Counted from the first letter of the stretch, positions 6,806-13,190 are shown. The stretch: DNA of 18,751 nt from Candidatus Pullichristensenella stercoripullorum (GCA_018712885.1 DVGE01000151.1:1-18751); one strand, 5' to 3'. The notes: generated by a model from the letters alone, not told the origin. Program-made: numbers and translations.

Positions 6806-8293
6806 ATGAAATACGTCGCATTTGACCTCGGCGCCTCCAGCGGCAAGCTCTTTGAGGGCGTCCTGCGAAAAGGACGGCTGGAGCTGACGCCGGTACACAG
6901 CTTTGCCAACGGCATCGTCCGCCTGGGAGACGGCCTGTACTGGGACTTTATGGGCATCTGGCGAGAGATGTGCGCCGGGCTGCGCAAGGCGGAGCAGCGC
7001 GGGCATGTGGACGCGCTGGGCGTGGACAGCTTCAACAACGACTTTTCGCTCATCGGCAGCGACGGCGCTTTGCTCGCGCCAGTGCGCGCCTACCGCGACC
7101 CGCGGACGCTGCGGCACTGGGACGCCATTTTCGCAAAGATCTCCCAACGGGAGCTGTACATGAGGTCCGGCAACCAGATCGCGCCTTTCAACACGCTGAT
7201 GCACCTGGCGGCGATGGGGCTGGATGGCCAGCGACACATGCTTGAAGGGGCGCGCCATCTGCTGATGCTCCCCGACCTCATCGGCTATTACGTCACCGCC
7301 CGGGAGGGCATCGAGTACACGCTGGCCGCCGAGACTGAGCTGATGGATCTGCGGGATCGCACGTGGATCGACGCGCTGTTCCGCCTCTATGACATCCCCA
7401 AGCGCCTTATGCCGCCGCTGCGACTGCCGGGAACGGTGTTGGGGCCGTCCACCGCAGGCTTCAACGCCGACTGCGGCATCCGCGGGCTGCAATTCGTGAA
7501 CGTCTGCGAGCACGACACCGCCTCCGCCTTCATCGGTTCGCCGCTGGGCGAGCGCGCGGTGGTGATCTCCAGCGGCACCTGGGCGCTGGTCGGCGTGGAG
7601 GCGCCCGCGCCTGTGATCGACGAGTTCACCTTTGCCGCCAACATCGCCAACGAAGGCGGCCCGGAGGGACATCACCGCGTGCTGCGCAATGTGATGGGCA
7701 TGTGGCTGATCCAGGAATTAAAGCGCGACTACGAACGTGCCGGGCAGCGCTTTTCCTTCCCTGAGATCGCGGATATGGCGGCCGCAGCCGCGCCGTTCGC
7801 CTTCCCCATCGACCCTGACGATCCGGAGTTTTACCTGCCGGGGGACATGCGCGACAAGGTGCGCCGCGTCAGCTTGCGCGAAAACGGCTGTGCGCCGGAG
7901 ACGCCCGCGGAGTTCTTCCGCTGCGTGTACGAGGCGCTGGCGATGAAATACCGCTGGGTGGTCGAGCTGCTGGAAACGGCCGTGGGGCGGCGCTACGAAG
8001 TCATCAACATCATCGGCGGCGGCTGTCAGGATAAGCTCCTCGATCAGTTCACCGCCAACGCCTGCGCGCGCGAAGTGCAGGCCGGGCCCGCCGACGCATC
8101 GGCCATCGGCAACCTGCTGATGCAGATGGTCGCCATGGGCGAAGTGGCGGACATCCCCGCCGGGCGCAGCGTGGTGGCGCGCAGCTTCCCGATGGAGGTG
8201 TTCCACCCGGACGACGAGCGCGCCTGGACAGCGCAATACGCGCGCTATCAACGCTGTTTCGCCCAAGGGGGAGCAGCGTTAACGGAAGGATGA
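6806..8293 (+). CDS. FGGY-family kinase, rhamnulokinase-like
   Basis: 495 residues, the usual RhaB length. FDLGASSGKLFEG is the rhamnulokinase-type phosphate loop with Asp7. AYRDPRT follows near residue 100, and Asp237 in CEHDTASAF stands at the position of the catalytic base of E. coli RhaB. SSGTWALVG (255-263) and INIIGGGCQDKLLDQFTANA are typical of this subfamily rather than of xylulokinases. The expected reaction is ATP-dependent phosphorylation of a ketose at O1, feeding the class II aldolase encoded 12 bases upstream. GGAG (6795-6798) is the ribosome binding site. The true substrate could be L-rhamnulose or another 6-deoxy- or pentulose. No rhamnose isomerase is in the window, and the second FGGY kinase of the island belongs to a different branch. 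Confidence 0.9.
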   Translation: MKYVAFDLGASSGKLFEGVLRKGRLELTPVHSFANGIVRLGDGLYWDFMGIWREMCAGLRKAEQRGHVDALGVDSFNNDFSLIGSDGALLAPVRAYRDPRTLRHWDAIFAKISQRELYMRSGNQIAPFNTLMHLAAMGLDGQRHMLEGARHLLMLPDLIGYYVTAREGIEYTLAAETELMDLRDRTWIDALFRLYDIPKRLMPPLRLPGTVLGPSTAGFNADCGIRGLQFVNVCEHDTASAFIGSPLGERAVVISSGTWALVGVEAPAPVIDEFTFAANIANEGGPEGHHRVLRNVMGMWLIQELKRDYERAGQRFSFPEIADMAAAAAPFAFPIDPDDPEFYLPGDMRDKVRRVSLRENGCAPETPAEFFRCVYEALAMKYRWVVELLETAVGRRYEVINIIGGGCQDKLLDQFTANACAREVQAGPADASAIGNLLMQMVAMGEVADIPAGRSVVARSFPMEVFHPDDERAWTAQYARYQRCFAQGGAALTEG

Positions 8294-8300
8294 GCAAAGC

Positions 8301-8915
8301 ATGAAAGACAAGGTGGTCCTCTGGGCTGAGGAGCTGCAGAGCCTGGCGCAGGCCGGCCTTTTCTACGGCAAGGACGTCTTTGACCGGGAGCGCTACCAGC
8401 GGATCCGGGACATCGCCGCCGAGATGCTCGCCGAGCGCACGGCGTTGCCACTGGAAAAGGTCAAGGATCTCTTTTGCGGCGATGTGGGCTATCAGACGCC
8501 CAAGATCGACACCCGCGCCGCCATTTTTGAGGACGACCGCATCCTCCTGGTGCGCGAGCGGGACGGCCGCTGGGCCCTTCCCGGCGGCTGGTGCGACTAC
8601 GACCTGTCGCCGGCGGAAAACGTCGCCAAAGAGGCGCGGGAGGAAGCCGGGCTGGAGGTCGTGGCGAAAATGCTGATCGCCGTGCAGGATCGGGACAGGC
8701 ACAACACGCCGCCCTATGCCTACGGCGTGGTGAAAATGTTCTTCCTCTGCGAAGCGAAGGGCGGGCATTTTGAGCGCAATATCGAAACGACGGAGAGCGG
8801 CTACTTCGCCGAGGACGCGATCCCCACACTGGCGGAGGAAAAGTGCGACCTCGAACAGGTGCGCATGTGCTTTGCGGCCATGCGCAGCGGGGATTGGAAG
8901 ACGCTGTTCGAATAA
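8301..8915 (+). CDS. Nudix hydrolase with N-terminal Nudix_hydro_N-like domain
   Basis: 204 residues. Residues about 1-65, a helical segment with VLWAEELQSLAQAGLFYGKD and RYQRIRDIAAEM, match the accessory domain found in front of a Bacillota Nudix group that acts on nucleoside-diphosphate-linked substrates. The hydrolase core follows: RWALPGGWCDYDLSPAEN and KEAREEAGLEV. The metal-binding glutamates of the REUXEE core are present (Glu111, Glu114, Glu115), but the usual Arg is Lys110 and the first box glutamate position holds Leu102. GGAAGGA overlapping the end of the kinase gene and a 7-base gap suggest translational coupling. Its role in the operon is unclear; it may clear a nucleotide-sugar or ADP-ribose-type by-product. 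A terminator-like hairpin follows. Confidence 0.88.
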   Translation: MKDKVVLWAEELQSLAQAGLFYGKDVFDRERYQRIRDIAAEMLAERTALPLEKVKDLFCGDVGYQTPKIDTRAAIFEDDRILLVRERDGRWALPGGWCDYDLSPAENVAKEAREEAGLEVVAKMLIAVQDRDRHNTPPYAYGVVKMFFLCEAKGGHFERNIETTESGYFAEDAIPTLAEEKCDLEQVRMCFAAMRSGDWKTLFE

Positions 8916-8939
8916 AACGCCTGGCGTCATGGGAATTTT

Positions 8940-8969
8940 CAGGGGCCGTCTCCAGCGGGACGGCCCCTG
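8940..8969 (+). terminator. Probable terminator after the Nudix gene
   Basis: CAGGGGCCGTC (8940-8950) and GACGGCCCCTG (8959-8969) form a perfect 11-bp GC-rich stem with an 8-base loop, 25 bases after the Nudix stop codon. The following bases (tgcgttggttt) are only moderately T-rich, so termination may be incomplete and the aspartokinase could receive read-through. Confidence 0.6.
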
Positions 8970-9035
8970 TGCGTTGGTTTGAACGGCCGCGGAAAAGACT
9001 CTCTCCCCTCCCCCGCGCGCACGCGCCCGTGGCAG

Positions 9036-9072
9036 GCGCCATAGGATGGCGCGTGGGCGGCTGTCTGCCGCC
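9036..9072 (+). promoter_or_regulatory. Paired hairpins in the aspartokinase leader
   Basis: GCGCCAT-agg-ATGGCGC (9036-9052) is immediately followed by GGCGGC-tgtct-GCCGCC (9056-9072), which ends 4 bases before the ribosome binding site GGAGG (9077-9081). A pyrimidine-rich run (9000-9014) precedes them. I see neither a promoter nor the conserved core of a lysine riboswitch. The hairpins could limit ribosome access. Function inferred. Confidence 0.35.
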
Positions 9073-9088
9073 TGTGGGAGGAAGACGA

Positions 9089-10144
9089 ATGATCGTATGC
9101 AAATTCGGCGGCACATCGCTGGCGGACGCGACAGGCATCCGCCGCGCCGCCGCCATCGTGCGCGCGGACAGCGCGCGGCGTTTCGTGGTGGTCTCGGCGC
9201 CGGGAAAGCGCTTCGCGGGGGATGAAAAGATCACCGACCTGCTGCTGCGCGCCGCTCAGGGAGACGGCGAGGCGCTGCGGGCAGTGCTGGCGCGCTTTCA
9301 GGAAATGGCCCGGCGTCTGGGCGTGGAAATGGACGGCGAGCTGCGGCGCGCCGCGGCGGAGATCCCCGCGCGGGGCGCGGAATACGCCGCCAGCCGCGGC
9401 GAATACTTATGCGCGATCCTACTGGCCAAATACCTGCGCTGGGAATTCGTCGACGCGGCGGAGGTCATCCGCCTGCGCGACGGCAGGGCGGAACTGCAGC
9501 CGAGCTACGACTGCCTGCTGCGCCGCCTCAAGCCGTTGAAAAACGCCGTCCTGCCCGGCTTTTATGGCGCGGACGGCGAAGGGCGCGTGCGCACGTTCCC
9601 CCGCGGCGGTTCGGACATCAGCGGCGCGCTGGTGGCGGCGGCGCTGGGCGCGCGCCTCTATGAAAACTGGACGGATGTGGATGGGCTGATGTCCGCCGAC
9701 CCGCAACTGGTGAAGGATACCGTCCGCGTGCCCGCGGTGAGCTACCGGCAGATGCGCCTGCTGGGGGCCATGGGCGCGCAGGTGCTGCATCCCGACAGCC
9801 TTTTGCCGGTGATGAACGCCGGCATCCCCACGGCGCTGAAAAACAGCTTTCACCCTGAGCGACCGGGCACGCGCATCGACACGGACGCGGGCGCGAACAT
9901 CCCTTGCCTGACCGGGCGCGCGCTGCAGAGCGGCGCGGCGCTGGTGGCAGTGCTCTCCCCCAACGCGATGGCGCTGTGCGGCCCGGCGTTGGAGGCGCTG
10001 CGCGCCGCCGGCATCCGTCCGCGCAGCCTTGAAGCGCGGAACGACCGCCTGCTGCTGCGCGTTCGCGGCCGCTGCCTGCCCGAGACGCTGCGCACCCTGC
10101 ACCGGGCTCTGGTGGAAGAAAAACGCGCCCGGGACGCCGGCTGA
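9089..10144 (+). CDS. Aspartokinase, short form with a single C-terminal ACT-like region
   Basis: 351 residues. The amino-acid kinase domain (1 to about 262) is well preserved: KFGGTS (5-10) binds phosphate, Glu105 lies in SRGEYLCA, FPRGGSDISGA (170-180) and WTDVDGLMSADP (194-205) are classic aspartokinase motifs, and SFHPERPGTRI marks the end of the catalytic part. It would make aspartyl phosphate, the first step to lysine, diaminopimelate, threonine and methionine. Only about 90 residues follow, with one ACT-like stretch (ALVAVLSPN then LEALRAAGIRPRSLEARNDRLLLRV), whereas bacterial aspartokinases usually have two ACT domains and 400-450 residues. The ATG at 9089 follows GGAGG; the frame is open upstream without family similarity. 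No partner pathway gene is adjacent. Feedback control may be weak or altered. Confidence 0.9.
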   Translation: MIVCKFGGTSLADATGIRRAAAIVRADSARRFVVVSAPGKRFAGDEKITDLLLRAAQGDGEALRAVLARFQEMARRLGVEMDGELRRAAAEIPARGAEYAASRGEYLCAILLAKYLRWEFVDAAEVIRLRDGRAELQPSYDCLLRRLKPLKNAVLPGFYGADGEGRVRTFPRGGSDISGALVAAALGARLYENWTDVDGLMSADPQLVKDTVRVPAVSYRQMRLLGAMGAQVLHPDSLLPVMNAGIPTALKNSFHPERPGTRIDTDAGANIPCLTGRALQSGAALVAVLSPNAMALCGPALEALRAAGIRPRSLEARNDRLLLRVRGRCLPETLRTLHRALVEEKRARDAG

Positions 10145-10173
10145 GGCGCCGCAGCGCTGCACGCGGGGCCGCA

Positions 10174-10202
10174 AAAGCGCGCGGCAGAAAGGCCGCCGCT
10201 TT
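10174..10202 (+). terminator. Possible hairpin terminator after the aspartokinase gene
   Basis: AAAGCG (10174-10179) plus CGGC (10182-10185) pair with GCCG (10192-10195) plus CGCTTT (10197-10202), giving an interrupted stem 30 bases after the stop. No T-run follows, so this is weak evidence. The convergent terminator at 10261-10312 may also help from this side. Confidence 0.3.
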
Positions 10203-10260
10203 CGCTCCGTGGCCCGGAGGCGGGCTTTGCGGCGCTCTGGCGCTCTGCATCGGCCAAGGA

Positions 10261-10312
10261 AACAAAAACAGGCCTTGCCGCCGCGAACTGTGAACGCGGC
10301 GGCAAGGTCTGT
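10261..10312 (-). terminator. Strong intrinsic terminator ending the HD-GYP/DUF5317 unit
   Basis: Read on the minus strand, an 18-bp stem (17 Watson-Crick pairs and one G-U; plus-strand arms 10268-10285 and 10295-10312) with a 9-base loop runs into TGTTTTTGTTT. It begins 20 bases after the DUF5317-like stop codon. Confidence 0.9.
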
Positions 10313-10331
10313 TGATCGGGCGCGGCGGACG

Positions 10332-10892
10332 TCAGGAACGGCGCTTTTGCGCTTTCGGGCACATGATCTCCTGTATGAGGATAAATATGCCGACGGCGAG
10401 GCCGATGTCGCCGACGCTGGCCAAGCCCGGCGTGATCCAGAGCACGGGGATGGTGTCGCCCAGCCACCAGAGAGGGCCGTCCCAGCCGACGAGCGTATAT
10501 TCGACCAGTTCTCCCCCGCCGACGCGCTCGACGATGCCGGCGAATTGGGGATAGTCATAGACCACCGGCGAGATGGGCATGCGAAAGCCATTCGCGGCGA
10601 TGACGGCGAAATTGAGCAGCGAGGAAACGGCGATCACCCAGAAAGCCTTGCGCGCGCGGTTGAGCCACACGAAGACAAAGAGCATGGCGTACTCGGCGCA
10701 GACAGCTATGCCCAGCCAGCTCGCGGGCGGCCAGGGCAGGATCGCCTCCAGCGCGCCGAAGGAGAATTCCAGCGCGTAGGCCACGATGGGCAGCCAGAGG
10801 CCGCGCAAAGGGGCTTCCAGATAGCGCGAGAGCCGTCCGCGGCGCGCATAACCGACGAGCACGGAGAAAAGCAGCGCGGCGAGCATCAGCAT
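10332..10892 (-). CDS. DUF5317-like integral membrane protein
   Basis: 186 residues with about four to five hydrophobic spans (roughly 1-15, 30-50, 58-76, 83-100 and 155-175). The features NGFRMPISP in the middle and WLGDTIPVLWITPGLASVGDIGLAVGIFILIQ near the end match what I know of the DUF5317 family, small membrane proteins of Bacillota and Actinobacteria with no assigned function. Its ATG overlaps the stop of the HD-GYP gene by 7 bases (ATGCTGA), so the two are translationally coupled and their products probably work together in the membrane. A strong terminator follows. The last residues are basic (CPKAQKRRS), consistent with a cytoplasmic C-terminus. The assignment rests on pattern memory, not on a search. 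Confidence 0.8.
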   Translation of the reverse strand: MLMLAALLFSVLVGYARRGRLSRYLEAPLRGLWLPIVAYALEFSFGALEAILPWPPASWLGIAVCAEYAMLFVFVWLNRARKAFWVIAVSSLLNFAVIAANGFRMPISPVVYDYPQFAGIVERVGGGELVEYTLVGWDGPLWWLGDTIPVLWITPGLASVGDIGLAVGIFILIQEIMCPKAQKRRS

Positions 10893-12193
10893 GCCTTGTT
10901 CTCCCCTCCCAGCGCGTTTTTCTCCGCCGCGCGCATCAGGGCTTCGACCACTTGCGGGTCGAACTGCGTGCCGGACGCCTCGCGGATCAACGTCAACGCC
11001 CTTTCCTTCTCCATGCCCTTGCGGTAGGGGCGGTCGGAGAGCATGGCGTCCAATGTGTCGGCCACGGCTAGTATGCGCGCGTTGCGGGAGATCTCCTCCC
11101 CTTTGAGTTTGTCCGGGTAGCCGTTGCCATCGTAGCGCTCATGGTGGTGATGCACCATGTCGATGATCTCCTTGTCGAATTTGACCTGCGTGGTGATGTT
11201 GGCGCCGATCACGGGATGGGCCTCGATGTGCTCGCGCTCCTCAGGCGTGAGTTTGCCGGGCTTGAGCAGCACCGTGTCGCTCACGCCGACCTTGCCCACG
11301 TCATGCAGAAGCGCGCCGCGCTGGAGCGTGTAGATGTCGCGGCTGTTCACGCCCATCTCGCTGGCGATCATCATCGCGTACTCGCTCACGCGCTTGGCGT
11401 GACCGCTGGTGTAGGGGTCCCGCGCCTCCATGGAGGCGTTGAGCGCGTCGACGAGGCGCTGCTGCTGGTTGATGGAATCGACATACAATTTCCAGCCGTG
11501 GCGGGCGAGCAGCAACGGCAGGAGCATGAACAAGACCAGCAGCGTGCCGTTCTCCTGGCGCAAAAACAGCGCCATCACGTAGCCCAGCGGCATGACTGGC
11601 AGCACGTTGGGGATCAGGCCCACGAGCATATGCAGCGCCCCGTAGCGGTCGAGGCCGTCGATCATGGAAAAGAGCGCCATCATGATCAGCGTGTTGACCA
11701 GGAAGGCGAAAATGGCGAAAATGGCCGTGACCAGCAGCACGCGCGGATAAACGAATTCCCCCGCGCGCCAGCCCGTCAGCGAGCAGACGAGGCCCGACAC
11801 CGCCACGGCGATGACCACGCTGCCAAGGTTGAACAGCGACTTTACCGGATCGCTGTTGTAGATGCAGGAGACGCGCTTGCCGCCCTGTTCATTGAAGGAA
11901 AAGGTGAAGAACGTCGAAAGCGTGAACACGGTGATGGCCTGCGCCGTGCCCATCGTCAGATAGGTCATGAGGATGCTGATGACGGACAGGTCCATGGCCT
12001 TGTTGCTGGACAAAAAAACCGGCAGGGAACGGCACACAGCGCAGATGAGCGTAAGATACAGCGTCTGCCGGAGGTAATCTCCCACATCCACCGGGGCGTA
12101 TTGGCGCACGGCGATGACAATGGCGCCCGCAGCCAACAAAAGCCCCAGGGAAATGATCCCCCAGGTATAGGCTCGTTCCCACTTCTGCTGCAT
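10886..12193 (-). CDS. Membrane-bound HD-GYP domain protein (probable cyclic-di-nucleotide phosphodiesterase)
   Basis: 435 residues. The N-terminal half (about 10-230) is a multi-span membrane domain with six or seven hydrophobic segments of no type I recognise. A short linker (SINQQQRLVDALNASMEARD) leads to a complete HD-GYP domain: His265 in YTSGHAKRVSEY, His297-Asp298 in ALLHDVGKVGV, HPVIGANI, and HHERYDGNGYP (350-360) with Gly358-Tyr359-Pro360. Such domains hydrolyse cyclic di-GMP or related dinucleotides using two or three metal ions, so an active enzyme is expected, with the membrane part as sensor. The ATG at 12193 is preferred because AGGAGAAGG lies 7 bases upstream; the in-frame ATG at 12217 would lie upstream of that site. 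It overlaps the DUF5317-like gene by 7 bases. Confidence 0.92.
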   Translation of the reverse strand: MQQKWERAYTWGIISLGLLLAAGAIVIAVRQYAPVDVGDYLRQTLYLTLICAVCRSLPVFLSSNKAMDLSVISILMTYLTMGTAQAITVFTLSTFFTFSFNEQGGKRVSCIYNSDPVKSLFNLGSVVIAVAVSGLVCSLTGWRAGEFVYPRVLLVTAIFAIFAFLVNTLIMMALFSMIDGLDRYGALHMLVGLIPNVLPVMPLGYVMALFLRQENGTLLVLFMLLPLLLARHGWKLYVDSINQQQRLVDALNASMEARDPYTSGHAKRVSEYAMMIASEMGVNSRDIYTLQRGALLHDVGKVGVSDTVLLKPGKLTPEEREHIEAHPVIGANITTQVKFDKEIIDMVHHHHERYDGNGYPDKLKGEEISRNARILAVADTLDAMLSDRPYRKGMEKERALTLIREASGTQFDPQVVEALMRAAEKNALGGENKAC

Positions 12194-12271
12194 TCTGGTC
12201 CCTTCTCCTGACCGCAAAACAAACGTCTATGTGAAAACAGCCCCGGCGCGCGTTATTCCGTCATTGAGTCG

Positions 12272-12352
12272 TTAACGCCAGCTGATGAAAGCACCGCAGG
12301 ACATAACGAACGCCGCGAGGGCGGTCAGGGCGGCCACGATCTTCGTCTTCAT
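12272..12352 (-). CDS. Small hydrophobic peptide, 26 residues, unknown function
   Basis: ATG at 12352-12350, stop TAA at 12274-12272, preceded by AGGAGG (complement of 12364-12369) at a workable 11-base distance. The peptide starts MKTKI, has a hydrophobic alanine-rich core, and ends SCGAFISWR, with one cysteine. It could span a membrane once, or resemble a very short signal or lipoprotein-like sequence (VMSC before the cysteine). Its ribosome binding site is partly paired in a 7-bp hairpin, and its stop codon lies in another stem. It sits between the unknown 228-residue gene and the HD-GYP gene on the same strand. A signalling peptide, a small membrane regulator of the HD-GYP protein, a type I-toxin-like peptide or a leader peptide are all possible. 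I do not recognise a family. Confidence 0.55.
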   Translation of the reverse strand: MKTKIVAALTALAAFVMSCGAFISWR

Positions 12353-12359
12353 TTGAAAT

Positions 12360-12383
12360 ATAGCCTCCTATTACTTAGGCTAT
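12360..12383 (-). promoter_or_regulatory. Hairpin covering the ribosome binding site of the small peptide gene
   Basis: ATAGCCT (12360-12366) and AGGCTAT (12377-12383) are perfect 7-bp inverted arms. In the minus-strand RNA the 3' arm contains the last half of AGGAGG. An alternative inner pairing (CCTA with TAGG around AGTAA) would also occlude it. This suggests controlled translation of the peptide. Confidence 0.45.
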
Positions 12384-12389
12384 GCCGTC

Positions 12390-12422
12390 CGCTAGCAGGC
12401 ACGCTATATTTCCGCTACGCTA
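12390..12422 (-). repeat. Four TAGCG direct repeats upstream of the small peptide gene
   Basis: On the minus strand TAGCG occurs at 12422-12418, 12417-12413, 12406-12402 and 12394-12390. Three of the copies are 11 and 12 bases apart, about one helical turn, and one pair is directly abutted. This could be a set of protein-binding sites on one DNA face, or part of the RNA fold of the surrounding element. Confidence 0.45.
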
Positions 12423-12472
12423 GAGATCCAGATCTGGCGCCGGGGCTGTTTTCCTCCTTTTGTACCGCCGCG

Positions 12473-13159
12473 CTAATCGCGCACGGCGAGCCGACCACAA
12501 AAGCGGTTGAGGGCGTCAAGCGTCGCACGCACAACACACTCCACCTCGTCATCGTTGCGCATATAGTGCGCCGCGCCGATGAGCAGCCGCCCATCCCTGG
12601 TCTCGGGGCACTCAATGGCGCAAACGATGATCGGTATGCCGGCCACGTCCGCATTATGGACGGCGACCAGCGACAATTCCCCATCCAGGGAAAGGGCGCT
12701 CTCCAAGGCGCGAATCGTGGCTTCGGCCACAGCGCGCCGCTTTTGATGCGGGGAATTGGGGCAGGACGCCTCTCCCGTATATTCTACCTCCTCGCGCATC
12801 AGGCGCACCTGATAGACGCGGCGGCCGTCGCGCATGGAAACGTTCATGCCAACATAGCGCAGCCGCGCTTCCTGCCGCATCCGCCGGTCGTCCACGCCGC
12901 CATAGGCGGCAGAGTCGATCTGGGCGATACTGATGGTGCGGTGATCCACCTCTCGATGGAAAGCCGCGGCGATGGCCGACTGTACATCCCGGCTGATCTG
13001 CTTGGCGTTGCGCCGGGTAGAGGCCAGTATATGAATCTCGGCGATGTCCCCCAATTCGTCTTCGCTGACGTTGGCGGAGAACACGCCGGGGATCTTTGAC
13101 AGCAACGCGCCGCAGCTCTGGGCAAAATCCGCGGCTTGATAATTTCCACGTTCTGACAT
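12473..13159 (-). CDS. Conserved-looking protein of unknown function, two-part alpha/beta
   Basis: 228 residues, no signal peptide or membrane span. The first part (about 1-75) contains GVFSANVSEDELGDIAEIHILASTRRN followed by KQISRDVQSAIAAAFHREVD and HRTISIAQID, an alternating strand-helix-strand pattern. The second part (about 90-225) appears to hold two related units: VRLMREEVEYTGEA ending in AEATIRALESAL, and IIVCAIECPETRDGRLLIGAA ending in VRATLDALNRFC. I do not recognise a named family. The ATG at 13159 follows GAGGTGG and lies about 25 bases after a strong promoter start; the longer open frame (to 13243) would begin upstream of that promoter. As first gene of the HD-GYP unit it may act in the same signalling process, for instance as a cytosolic partner or sensor. 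Confidence 0.8.
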   Translation of the reverse strand: MSERGNYQAADFAQSCGALLSKIPGVFSANVSEDELGDIAEIHILASTRRNAKQISRDVQSAIAAAFHREVDHRTISIAQIDSAAYGGVDDRRMRQEARLRYVGMNVSMRDGRRVYQVRLMREEVEYTGEASCPNSPHQKRRAVAEATIRALESALSLDGELSLVAVHNADVAGIPIIVCAIECPETRDGRLLIGAAHYMRNDDEVECVVRATLDALNRFCGRLAVRD

Positions 13160-13190
13160 ATTCCACCTCGACGCAAGTTTATACAGATAC

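Larger units (their letters stand above)
12233..12453 (-). ncRNA. Candidate structured RNA/element closed by a perfect 17-bp inverted repeat and containing a 26-codon ORF
   Basis: GAAAACAGCCCCGGCGC (12233-12249) and GCGCCGGGGCTGTTTTC (12437-12453) are exact reverse complements. The element starts 19 bases after the stop of the unknown gene and ends 23 bases before the HD-GYP ribosome binding site, so it fills the intergenic space. In the minus-strand transcript a 17-bp GC-rich stem would enclose about 187 bases. These include a hairpin directly stacked on the stem (GCGTTA 12250-12255 with TAACGC 12273-12278), a hairpin over the peptide gene's ribosome binding site (12360-12366 with 12377-12383) and four TAGCG repeats. 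It matches no RNA family I recognise. No target-site duplication is visible, so a MITE is less likely than an RNA or a regulatory cassette. Confidence 0.5.

Noticed and set aside
8843..9088. N-terminal extension of the aspartokinase
   Set aside because: The open frame overlaps the Nudix gene and a terminator-like hairpin; the KFGGTS motif right after ATG 9089 with GGAGG upstream marks the real start.
8970..9088. Lysine riboswitch upstream of the aspartokinase
   Set aside because: The region is too short for the usual five-helix aptamer of about 170 bases and shows none of its conserved internal-loop sequences.
12272..12352. AgrD-type cyclic autoinducer precursor
   Set aside because: The peptide has a single cysteine, but it lacks the usual acidic/proline-containing tail after the cysteine segment, and no AgrB-like protease or histidine kinase is nearby.
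12354..12453. Cyclic-di-GMP riboswitch (class I or II) upstream of the HD-GYP gene
   Set aside because: Suggested by the context, but I could not find the conserved core sequences of either class on the minus strand. The element remains an unassigned candidate.
12233..12453. MITE or insertion-sequence remnant
   Set aside because: Terminal inverted repeats are present, but the flanks (tatgt and ctcct) show no target-site duplication and no transposase is near. Kept only as an alternative under the main finding.
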